A program made the position numbers and the translations under genes. Below, piece by piece: positions 1-6,465 of a stretch of 13,132 nt of DNA. The DNA is taken from NCBI GenBank assembly GCA_025458665.1, contig JALOSG010000061.1, positions 1 through 13,132 on the forward strand, in the 5' to 3' direction. The notes beneath the pieces were generated by a model, which did no database searches, was not told the DNA's origin, and worked only from the letters and a program-made list of their open reading frames with translations. The number at the start of each line of letters is the position of its first letter. Position 1 is the first letter of the stretch. This stretch comes from Serpentinimonas sp. (lineage in GTDB: Bacteria > Pseudomonadota > Gammaproteobacteria > Burkholderiales > Burkholderiaceae_C).

Positions 1-184
1 CTGCCGGACGCATCCAGAGGATGTGTGTGGCGTTGCCCTGCTCTGGCCGGTAAAGAATGCCGACTTGCTGGCTGGCTTCAATCAGGCAGGCGCCCTCGAC
101 CCGGTACAACCCCCCTTTGTAATGCTGCAGCCGAGCACCTGGCTTGAGATGGGTGGGCACATGGAATGGCAAAGCGTCAAACAT
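1..184 (-). CDS. DUF1653-like small protein, 3' part cut by window edge
   Basis: Only the first 61 codons are in the window; the gene runs off the left edge. The start is the ATG at 184-182, and an in-frame TGA lies three codons upstream, so the N-terminus is fixed unless a rare codon is used. Residues 21-28 read HYKGGLYR and later residues include ILYRP and LWMRP. This pattern (HYKGxxY, then a Y-R pair, then WxRP) is that of the short beta-strand DUF1653 domain, whose function is unknown. It lies 58 bp after the stop of the ynjF frame on the same strand, so it may be the last gene of that transcript, but no strong ribosome binding site is visible before it. Family call is from motif recognition only. 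Confidence 0.6.
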   Translation of the reverse strand, partial: MFDALPFHVPTHLKPGARLQHYKGGLYRVEGACLIEASQQVGILYRPEQGNATHILWMRPA

Positions 185-242
185 GGGGCAATTTCAGTCC
201 ATACAAGTCACGAAAGACCCGATGGTATCGTGGCCAGAGACC

Positions 243-876
243 TTATTCAGAGAACCCGGACAGGCGCACAAAACCCCAGCGAATGCGCATGGCGGTGGTG
301 AGTGCGCACAAGGCCGCAAACCCATAGGCCAAGACCGCAAAATGCTGCGGCCACAGACACATGGCCGCGAACACGGCAATGGTTTCGGTGGCCTCGGTCA
401 GGCCGCCCAGAAAATACAGGCTCTTGCCGGGCAAGGCGGTGTCGGTCAGGCCGCGCTTTTCGGCGAGCGCGGCAAACGCCAGAAAGCTGCTGCCAGTGCC
501 CACGAAGGTGGCCAGCAGCACGGCAGCTGGCAACGCGTGGGCGCTGGGGTCGGCCACGGCAAATGCCAGCGGTATGGCGGCGTAGAACAAAAAGTCGAGG
601 GTGATGTCGAGAAAGCCCCCTGCATCGGTGGGCCGTGTCAGCCGTGCGACGGCGCCGTCGAGTCCGTCGAAAAGCCGCGAGGCCAACAGCAGCACCAGAC
701 CCCACCCGTAGGCCTGTGTGGCAATGGCCCAGGCAGCCCCCAGACCCAGCACAAAACCCGCCACGGTGAGTGCATTGGCACCCACGCCCATGCGCAGGCA
801 CCCACATGCGCAGGCACCCACGCCCCATCGCCATCAGCAACGGTTTGAGTACGGCTTGTGCAGCGCGGTCAAGCAT
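243..876 (-). pseudogene. ynjF: CDP-alcohol phosphatidyltransferase YnjF, frameshifted by a 16-bp tandem duplication
   Basis: The family transfers a phosphatidyl (or similar) group from a CDP-activated donor to an alcohol and is an integral membrane enzyme; the acceptor of YnjF is unknown. The true N-terminus (MLDRAAQAVLKPLL) begins at ATG 876-874, overlapping the ynjD stop by 8 bp (ATGCTTGA). The rest of the protein, with the metal and CDP-binding motif DGLDGAVAR...GGFLDITLD and several hydrophobic segments, lies in another frame ending at TAA 245-243. The two frames meet in a perfect duplication (789-804 and 805-820). Deleting 16 bp joins them as LLMAMGRGCLRMGVGAN and gives 205 aa, close to my recollection of E. 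coli YnjF (about 206 aa). As written, full-length product cannot be made. A GTG at 821-819 opens a 192-codon frame that keeps the catalytic motif but replaces the N-terminus. Assembly error or phase variation remain possible. Confidence 0.88.
789..820. repeat. Perfect 2 x 16-bp tandem repeat inside ynjF
   Basis: CATGCGCAGGCACCCA occurs at 789-804 and again at 805-820 without any mismatch. A 12-mer GGCACCCACGCC is also repeated at 777-788 and 813-824, so the element GGCACCCA occurs three times in about 45 bp. Sixteen is not divisible by three: one or four copies would keep ynjF in frame, whereas two (seen here) or three would not. Confidence 0.97.
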
Positions 877-1543
877 GGCGTGGCCCCTGTGGCGCATGGT
901 CATCCAGGCGCACCAGCCGCTCGGGGTCGGCCACGTCGTCCAGGTCGTGCGTCACCAGCAACGCCGGTATGCCGCGTGCGCGAATGTGTGCAAACACCCG
1001 CTCGCGAAACTGGCGGCGCAGCGCGGTATCGAGTCTGGAAAACGGCTCGTCGAGCAGCAGCGCACGCGGCTTGGCCAGCAAGGCCCGCATGAGCGCCACG
1101 CGGGCGCGCTGCCCACCCGAGAGAGAGGCAGGATCGCGATCACCCAGGCCATCCAGCCCGGCCTCCTGCAGGGCATCGCGTACCGCAGCGCTGCGCTGAG
1201 CCTCAGGCCCGGCAGGCACTGCAAATCGAAGGTTCTCTGCCACCGTCATGTGGGCAAACAACAGATCGTCTTGAAACAGCAGGCCGATGCCGCGCCGCTC
1301 GGTGGGCAGTCCGTCCAGGCACTGGCCGTGGAGTGACACCGTCCAGTCACCGCCCAGCCCTTCGGCGGTGTGCATGGGTTGCAACGGCAGCAACCCCGCG
1401 ATGGCGGCCAGCACGCTGCTTTTGCCGCTGCCACTGGCACCCATCAGGGTGTGGATGGCACCGGGGGCGATGTGCAGGCGCAGGTCGCGCAAGAAACAGC
1501 GGGTGGGGCTGCCCAGGTGACGGATGTGAATGTCCAGGCTCAT
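869..1543 (-). CDS. ynjD: ABC transporter ATP-binding protein YnjD
   Basis: This is the cytoplasmic ATPase that would power the YnjB-YnjC importer. All ABC motifs are present in the 224 residues: Walker A GASGSGKS (35-42), Q-loop Gln91 in LLFQDD, signature LSGGQ (141-145), Walker B ALLLDE (161-166), a D-loop RLD and the switch His199 in VTHD. The ATG at 1543-1541 is chosen because it overlaps the ynjC stop as ATGA; the frame is open further upstream, but that part is antisense-free overlap with ynjC and does not resemble an ABC protein. The stop overlaps the ynjF start. Such 4-8 bp overlaps at every junction imply translational coupling. The databases often label this family a putative thiamine-type transporter; I see nothing in the sequence that fixes the substrate. 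Confidence 0.93.
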   Translation of the reverse strand: MSLDIHIRHLGSPTRCFLRDLRLHIAPGAIHTLMGASGSGKSSVLAAIAGLLPLQPMHTAEGLGGDWTVSLHGQCLDGLPTERRGIGLLFQDDLLFAHMTVAENLRFAVPAGPEAQRSAAVRDALQEAGLDGLGDRDPASLSGGQRARVALMRALLAKPRALLLDEPFSRLDTALRRQFRERVFAHIRARGIPALLVTHDLDDVADPERLVRLDDHAPQGPRHA

Positions 1544-3213
1544 GACGGCGAGTGTGCCCGAGGAACCAACGGGAAACGGCGTGGCCGCCCCACCCAGGCG
1601 GCCCAGGCAAAACCCACCGCCGGCAGCACCCATAGCAGCCACGCATACGCACTGGTGAGTGAACGCTGGCCGCCTGCAGCCAGTGCAACGGCCTCGGTGG
1701 TCACGGTGGTGTAGCGCCCTGCCCCCACCATCAGGGTGGGCAGGTACTGCGCCACGCTCACGGCAAAGCCCACGGCCGCGGCGCTCGCCAGCGCCCGCTT
1801 GAGCAGCGGCCACTTGACGTGCCACAGCAGCGACCAGCGCCCGTGGCCCAAACTGGCACAGGTGGCAGCCACGCGGGGGTCAAACCCCGTGTAGGCCGGC
1901 GACAGGGCGAGCAGCACATACGGCAGGGTCATGACCGTGTGAGCCATGCACAAGCCCAGCCAAGTGGCCTCCAGACCCAGCACCAGCACACCCCGGTACA
2001 AGCCCAGGGCCCACAGCACCGACGGCAGCAACAGCGGGAGGTACAGCACCTGGCGCATCATCCGATCCCACGAACGGGGGGCTGTTTCCAGCCAGGCCAC
2101 ACTCCAAGCCATTGCCAGGGCGCTCGATGCCACCGCCAAGCTGAGCGTGGTGAAGAGGCTGGAACGGCTGGCCCACACGCTGACCCAGGCCTGGGCGGTC
2201 CACTGATCGGGCCAGAAACGGGGAAACGGCCACACACCCGCTACGCTGCCCACCGCCAGCGCCAGCCACGCTGCCGCATACACGGCCAGCAGCGCCGGCC
2301 ACACGACCGACGCCATGCCATGCGGTGCGGCCGGTCGCCCTCGATGCCCGGTCAGACGCCCAGCAGCACCCCGGCGGGCACTCAGCACCCATCCAGCGGG
2401 CACTGCACAGCACGCCACCAGCAGTGCCAAGGCACCCGCCGCCGCAGCGCCCTGCGCCTGGGCAGTGGGGTCAGCGTCTTGCAGCCACTGCCAGGTCAGC
2501 ACCGACGCGGTGGGCGGGCTCGCAGGGCCCATGATGAGCGCCATGTCGACCACCGTCAACCCATAGGCCAGCACAGCCAGTAGCGGCCACCGCAGGCGTG
2601 GGCGCAACTGGGGCCACACCACGGCATCAAACGCCCGGCGCGGCGTGTAGCCCAGGGTACACGCCAGCGCGTGTTCGGCCTGCCACCGTTGTTGCACGTC
2701 GCGGCGCTGAAGCTGGGTCGCCGCCGTCCACAGCAAAAAAGGCACCTCTTTGGCCACCAAGCCCAGCATCAAGCCCAGGCCCCAAGGGTCTTGGCTGGTG
2801 GGCCACGGAGGGGGGGCATCGAACCCGGTGAGCCAGGGCGAGACGGCGCGCAGCAGCCAGCCACTGGGCGCGAGCAAAAACAGCAGCCCCACCGCCAGTG
2901 CCGCGTGGGGGGTGGCCAGCATGGCGGGCACAGACTGCCACAGCTGCGCCAGCCACCCGTGCACGAAGGCATGCCGCAGCAGGGCATGACTGATCCGCCA
3001 GGCCAACCAGGTCGAGGCCAGCCCGGTCCAGAGGGTCATGCCCATGGCCTGCGGCCAGGCCGGTGCGACCACCACAGCCAGCCAGGCCTGCGCGTTCCAC
3101 AATGCGGCCAGGGCAAAGCCCAGCGTGGCGAGTATGGGCAGGCCGGCGATGATGAGCAGCGCCAGCGGCCAACCCAGGCGGGTCAAACGCGCTGGCTTGC
3201 TGCCGTCAACCAT
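1540..3213 (-). CDS. ynjC: ABC transporter fused double permease YnjC
   Basis: A 557-residue inner membrane protein with about a dozen hydrophobic segments, arranged as two permease halves in one chain, as in ThiP and FbpB-type importers. Each half carries an EAA-type loop that would dock on the ATPase: near residues 180-207 (LGYTPRRAFDAVVWPQLRPR) and 448-475 (ASLGHGRWSLLWHVKWPLLK). The start ATG 3213-3211 overlaps the ynjB stop by 8 bp (ATGGTTGA) and is followed by a short basic stretch and the first membrane helix (about 13-38). An upstream open stretch to 3327 is only frame overlap with ynjB. The protein is somewhat longer than E. coli YnjC as I remember it (about 511 aa), partly through an Ala-Gly-Arg-rich linker at 258-300 between the halves. 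Confidence 0.9.
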   Translation of the reverse strand: MVDGSKPARLTRLGWPLALLIIAGLPILATLGFALAALWNAQAWLAVVVAPAWPQAMGMTLWTGLASTWLAWRISHALLRHAFVHGWLAQLWQSVPAMLATPHAALAVGLLFLLAPSGWLLRAVSPWLTGFDAPPPWPTSQDPWGLGLMLGLVAKEVPFLLWTAATQLQRRDVQQRWQAEHALACTLGYTPRRAFDAVVWPQLRPRLRWPLLAVLAYGLTVVDMALIMGPASPPTASVLTWQWLQDADPTAQAQGAAAAGALALLVACCAVPAGWVLSARRGAAGRLTGHRGRPAAPHGMASVVWPALLAVYAAAWLALAVGSVAGVWPFPRFWPDQWTAQAWVSVWASRSSLFTTLSLAVASSALAMAWSVAWLETAPRSWDRMMRQVLYLPLLLPSVLWALGLYRGVLVLGLEATWLGLCMAHTVMTLPYVLLALSPAYTGFDPRVAATCASLGHGRWSLLWHVKWPLLKRALASAAAVGFAVSVAQYLPTLMVGAGRYTTVTTEAVALAAGGQRSLTSAYAWLLWVLPAVGFAWAAWVGRPRRFPLVPRAHSPS

Positions 3214-4408
3214 ACCGACGCAACCACTCTTTCTCGATCGGGTCGACCCACGTGGCGTGCGGCTCGGGCAGGGTGGGCGCGGTCTGAGCCACCTGCCCCG
3301 GCTGGGCTGCCCCGGTAAACAGCGCACGGTCTGCAGGGCTCAAGCGGGCGATATCGAGCACGGTCGGGTCGCCCCACACGCGGATATCGGCTTTGCGTGC
3401 CTGCGCCGCAGGCGACAACAGAAAATTGGCCACCACCTGAGCACCGGCTTTGGCACGGGCGTTGAAAGGAATCGCCACAAAGTGGGTGTTGCCGATGGTG
3501 CCCCGGGCGAATTGCCAGCTCTGCACCGTAGCGGGCAGCCGTTGGGCAGCGATCTCGTTGGCCGCTTCGTTGGGGTTGAAGGTCAGGGCGAGCAACAGTT
3601 CACCATCGGCCATCATCTGGCGGATCGCGGCGGCATTGAGGGGAAACTGCCTGCCACGCCGCCACAGATGGGGGTGCAACGCATCGAGGTACTGCCACAG
3701 CGGTGCGGTGACGCGGGCCATCAGGTCGGCGCTGAAAGGACGGGTGAGCGCAGCGGCATCTGGGGTGGTTTCGAGCAAGGCCTGTTTGACCCACGTTGTG
3801 CCATGAAAATCGGGCACACGCGGGTAGCTGACACGACCCGGCTGGGCCTGGGCCAGCGCCAGCAGCTCGGCCATGCTTTGGGGCGGGTTGGGCACACGGC
3901 GGCTGTCGGCAAAAAACGTCAGCTGCGCCATCCCCCATGGCGACTCCAAGCCCTCGGTGGGCACCGAAAAATCGCTGCGGGTGCTGGGTTTACCCACCAC
4001 ATCCACCAGAGCGAAGTGCGGCAGGGCCTCAGCCCATGGGCCAAACAGCAAACCGTCGCGTTTCATGGCGGCAAAGTTCTCGCCATTGATCCACACGAGG
4101 TCCACCGTACCGGCATCGCCTCCCCGGCCAGCCGCCTTCTCGGCCCTGACCCGCCGCACCACATCGGCTGCGTCGCTGATCTTGACGTGCTCGAGCCGGA
4201 CACCGAATTGGCGCTGCACCTCGGCAGCCACCCACTGCAGGTACGCGTTGATGCGCTCACTGCCCGCCCATGCGTTGAAGTACACCGTCTGGCCTCGGGC
4301 GGCCTGTTCAATGCGCCCCCAATCGCCAGGGGTTTGCGCCCATACGGGCCAAGAGGCCCACCACGGGAGGCTGGCCAGCAGGCGACGGCGAGAAAGTGAA
4401 ACGGTCAT
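3206..4408 (-). CDS. ynjB: Periplasmic substrate-binding protein YnjB with Tat-like signal
   Basis: The 400-residue solute-binding component of the YnjBCD importer. The N-terminus MTVSLSRRRLLASLP has a twin-arginine motif (SRRRLL, residues 6-11), a short hydrophobic stretch and a likely signal peptidase site after VWA (about residue 24), so export of a folded protein by Tat is plausible. The mature part opens with ARGQTVYFNAWAGS and contains FSVPTEG, ESPWGMAQLTF, FHGTTWVKQ and PLWQYLDALHPHLWR, closely matching my memory of E. coli YnjB (about 388 aa). The ATG at 4408-4406 was chosen because it gives the signal peptide directly; the frame is open to 4555, but this only shadows the thioredoxin gene. 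The ligand is unknown. The family is commonly labelled putative thiamine-binding without proof. Confidence 0.92.
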   Translation of the reverse strand: MTVSLSRRRLLASLPWWASWPVWAQTPGDWGRIEQAARGQTVYFNAWAGSERINAYLQWVAAEVQRQFGVRLEHVKISDAADVVRRVRAEKAAGRGGDAGTVDLVWINGENFAAMKRDGLLFGPWAEALPHFALVDVVGKPSTRSDFSVPTEGLESPWGMAQLTFFADSRRVPNPPQSMAELLALAQAQPGRVSYPRVPDFHGTTWVKQALLETTPDAAALTRPFSADLMARVTAPLWQYLDALHPHLWRRGRQFPLNAAAIRQMMADGELLLALTFNPNEAANEIAAQRLPATVQSWQFARGTIGNTHFVAIPFNARAKAGAQVVANFLLSPAAQARKADIRVWGDPTVLDIARLSPADRALFTGAAQPGQVAQTAPTLPEPHATWVDPIEKEWLRRYG

Positions 4409-4457
4409 GAGGCAACGGCATTCAAAGCGGTTCCCCGATTGTGCGACAAGCCTGGGC

Positions 4458-4826
4458 CTACGGCATTGGCCTCTGGGGGCTGTCGACCGCGTGGTGGGGT
4501 TGCGCGGCGCTGCGCAGCGCCAGCAGATCGGCCCCCTGTGTGGGTCGCTCGGCACGTGCGACCTCTTGCCCGTCTCGCAGCAAAATCAGCGTGGGCCACC
4601 GCTTGACACGAAAGTGCCGGCCCAAGGCACGGCCGGGGCCGTCCTCTATTTTGCGATGCGCACAGTCGGGTTGTTGATCGAGCCACTCGCGAATGGCGGC
4701 CTGCGCCGCCCGGCAGTGACCGCACCCATCGGTTCCGAATTCCAGCAGCGTCAGGCCAGGCCAAGTGACCACCTCGGCGGCCGTCGGGGCATCGATTTCG
4801 CTCAAGTAGGAAAGAATGGGACTCAT
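4458..4826 (-). CDS. Thioredoxin-family protein (CGHC active site)
   Basis: A 122-residue thioredoxin-fold protein with no signal peptide or membrane segment, so probably cytoplasmic. The redox motif is CGHC (residues 35-38) within LLEFGTDGCGHC, and the cis-proline is in RWPTL (Pro78). The C-terminal 15 residues are Pro/His/Gln-rich and look disordered. CGHC is the motif of DsbE/PDI-like rather than classical CGPC thioredoxins, which suggests a different redox potential. It is on the same strand, 49 bp before ynjB, and may be the first gene of the ynj transcript. The start ATG 4826-4824 is the only good candidate; upstream is a GGGGCCCC palindrome. Its substrate is unknown. Confidence 0.85.
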   Translation of the reverse strand: MSPILSYLSEIDAPTAAEVVTWPGLTLLEFGTDGCGHCRAAQAAIREWLDQQPDCAHRKIEDGPGRALGRHFRVKRWPTLILLRDGQEVARAERPTQGADLLALRSAAQPHHAVDSPQRPMP

Positions 4827-4876
4827 GGGGCCCCATTGTGCCAGCGCTTGTTTGAGGGCACCAGCGGGCCAGCACG

Positions 4877-4969
4877 TGGCGGAGTGAGAGGGATTCGAAC
4901 CCTCGATGCGACTCTACATCGCATACTCCCTTAGCAGGGGAGCACCTTCGGCCTCTCGGTCATCACTCC
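4877..4969 (-). tRNA. tRNA-Ser (anticodon GCU), reading AGC/AGU
   Basis: Read on the minus strand, the acceptor GGAGTGA pairs with TCACTCC, followed by discriminator G and an encoded CCA (4879-4877). The anticodon stem CTCCC/GGGAG encloses the loop CTGCTAA with anticodon GCT (plus-strand positions 4933-4935). A long variable arm (stem TGCGAT/GTCGCA region) and the T-arm GAGGG-TTCGAAT-CCCTC are typical of a class II serine tRNA. The 93 nt length includes CCA. It starts 32 bp after the lysC stop. Confidence 0.97.
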
Positions 4970-4979
4970 GTAGCCCTCT

Positions 4980-4985
4980 ATTATG
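4980..4985 (-). promoter_or_regulatory. Candidate -10 element (CATAAT) for tRNA-Ser
   Basis: CATAAT lies 10 bp before the mature tRNA 5' end, in the 32-bp gap after lysC, a position expected for a tRNA promoter. No convincing -35 box is seen at 16-18 bp spacing, so the tRNA could instead be processed from a lysC read-through transcript. Confidence 0.35.
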
Positions 4986-5001
4986 CCTGAAAAGTGGCCT
5001 C

Positions 5002-6291
5002 TCAGCCCCGTGTGACGGCCAGCGTGTCGGCTGGCTGGTCCAGATCGAACTCACGATGCAGCGAGCGCACGGCCAGCTCCATGTATTTCTCGTCAATCAC
5101 GACCGAGGTCTTGATTTCAGAGGTCGAGATCATCTGGATGTTGATGCCCTCTTCGCTCAGGCAACGGAACATGCGGCTGGCCACACCCACATGGCTGCGC
5201 ATGCCGATGCCCACGATACTGACTTTGCAGATCCGGGCGTCGCCCACCACCTCGGCGGCACCCAGCTTGGGCGCCACGTGGGTTTTGAGCAGGTCCAGCG
5301 TCTTGGCCAGATCGTTGCGGTGCACCGTGAAGCTGAAATCGGTCTTGCCGTCTTTGCTGATGTTCTGAATGATCACATCGACTTCGACGTTGCCGTCGGC
5401 CACGGCACCCAGAATCTGGTAGGCAATGCCTGGGGTATCGGGCACGCCCAGCACGGTGATCTTGGCCTCATCGCGGTTGAAGGCAATACCGGATACGACG
5501 GCTTGTTCCATGGATTCGTCATCCTCAAAAGTGATCAGGGTGCCCGAGCGGGCTTCTTCGGTCAGGTCGATGTCCCAGTCGGTGAAGCTGGACAGCACGC
5601 GGATGGGCACGCGGTACTTACCCGCAAATTCCACCGAACGGATCTGCAGCACCTTGGAGCCCATGCTGGCCATTTCCAGCATTTCCTCAAAGCTCACCTT
5701 CTCCAGCCGGCGCGCCTCGGGGACCACGCGCGGGTCGGTGGTATAGACGCCGTCCACATCGGTGTAGATCAGGCATTCCTCGGCCTTGATGGCGGCAGCC
5801 ACCGCCACCGCAGAGGTGTCGGAGCCGCCCCGGCCCAGCGTGGTCACGTTACCTGCCGCGTCCACCCCCTGGAAGCCGGTGATGATGACCACCTTGCCGG
5901 TGGCCAGCTCGGCCTGGATGCGCTGGTGGTCGATGGATTCGATGCGCGCCTTGGTGTAGGCGCTGTTGGTGCGTATGGGTACCTGCCAGCCGGAAAAGCT
6001 CACCGCTTCCAAGCCTTCGGCCTGCAGCGCAATGGCCAACAGCGCGGAAGACGCCTGCTCGCCGGTGGCAGCCAGCTGGTCGAGTTCGCGGCTGTAGGCC
6101 TGGCCCGGGCGCGCGGGCTCCAGTTCCTTGGCCAGCGCCAGCAGCCGGTTGGTTTCGCCGCTCATGGCGCTGGGAACCACCACCATCTGGTGGCCCGCGC
6201 GGTGCCACTTGGCCACGCGCTTGGCTACATTGCGGATGCGCTCGGTCGAGCCCATGCTGGTGCCGCCGTATTTGTGAACGATCAAAGCCAT
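5002..6291 (-). CDS. lysC: Aspartate kinase
   Basis: Phosphorylates aspartate with ATP, the first step towards lysine, threonine, methionine and diaminopimelate. The 429 residues comprise an amino-acid kinase domain (about 1-240), with KYGGTS (7-12), GRGGSDTSA (153-161) and YTDVDGVYTTDPR (176-188), then two ACT domains (about 265-340 and 350-420) that bind feedback effectors. The start at ATG 6291-6289 (MALIVHKYGG) is fixed by homology; the frame is open 11 codons further up, but those residues do not belong to the family. There is no strong Shine-Dalgarno sequence before it. It follows tilS after 174 bp and has its own candidate promoter and leader. Met261 could serve as an internal start for a small regulatory subunit. 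Confidence 0.97.
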   Translation of the reverse strand: MALIVHKYGGTSMGSTERIRNVAKRVAKWHRAGHQMVVVPSAMSGETNRLLALAKELEPARPGQAYSRELDQLAATGEQASSALLAIALQAEGLEAVSFSGWQVPIRTNSAYTKARIESIDHQRIQAELATGKVVIITGFQGVDAAGNVTTLGRGGSDTSAVAVAAAIKAEECLIYTDVDGVYTTDPRVVPEARRLEKVSFEEMLEMASMGSKVLQIRSVEFAGKYRVPIRVLSSFTDWDIDLTEEARSGTLITFEDDESMEQAVVSGIAFNRDEAKITVLGVPDTPGIAYQILGAVADGNVEVDVIIQNISKDGKTDFSFTVHRNDLAKTLDLLKTHVAPKLGAAEVVGDARICKVSIVGIGMRSHVGVASRMFRCLSEEGINIQMISTSEIKTSVVIDEKYMELAVRSLHREFDLDQPADTLAVTRG

Positions 6292-6322
6292 ATCGGGTGT
6301 GGGTTGCCGCAAGGGGATCAAC

Positions 6323-6359
6323 AAAAAGCGCCGCGGGAACCACCACCAACCGCCGGTGC
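6323..6359 (-). terminator. Hairpin plus U5 in the lysC leader (attenuator or tilS terminator)
   Basis: On the minus strand GCACCGGCGG (6359-6350) can pair with CCGCGGCGC (6336-6328), giving eight GC pairs with one A-C mismatch and one bulged G. The loop is 13 nt, and TTTTT (6327-6323) follows. The U-run ends 31 bp before the lysC ATG. It could end transcripts coming from tilS or attenuate lysC transcription. The fold was done by eye only. Confidence 0.42.
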
Positions 6360-6427
6360 AATCCTCATGGTGTCTGCAGCGTCGGGAGAGGTGCCACCGG
6401 GCGCGATAGCGAAATCGGAGCCGCCAA

Positions 6428-6433
6428 ATTATA
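6428..6433 (-). promoter_or_regulatory. Consensus -10 element (TATAAT) upstream of lysC
   Basis: A perfect TATAAT lies in the 174-bp tilS-lysC gap, 136 bp before the lysC ATG, implying a leader of roughly 130 nt. The region 16-18 bp upstream of it has no good match to TTGACA, so the promoter may be weak or need an activator. Confidence 0.5.
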
Positions 6434-6465
6434 CCGGGGCACCAGCGTGCGGACTTCGGGACTCG

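Noticed and set aside
144..848. A 234-codon plus-strand frame across ynjF
   Set aside because: Shadow of the phosphatidyltransferase, whose motifs are clear on the minus strand; Gln/Gly/His-rich composition is typical of an antisense frame.
4409..4555. N-terminal extension of ynjB by 49 codons
   Set aside because: Lies in the end of the thioredoxin gene and would bury the signal peptide that begins at 4408.
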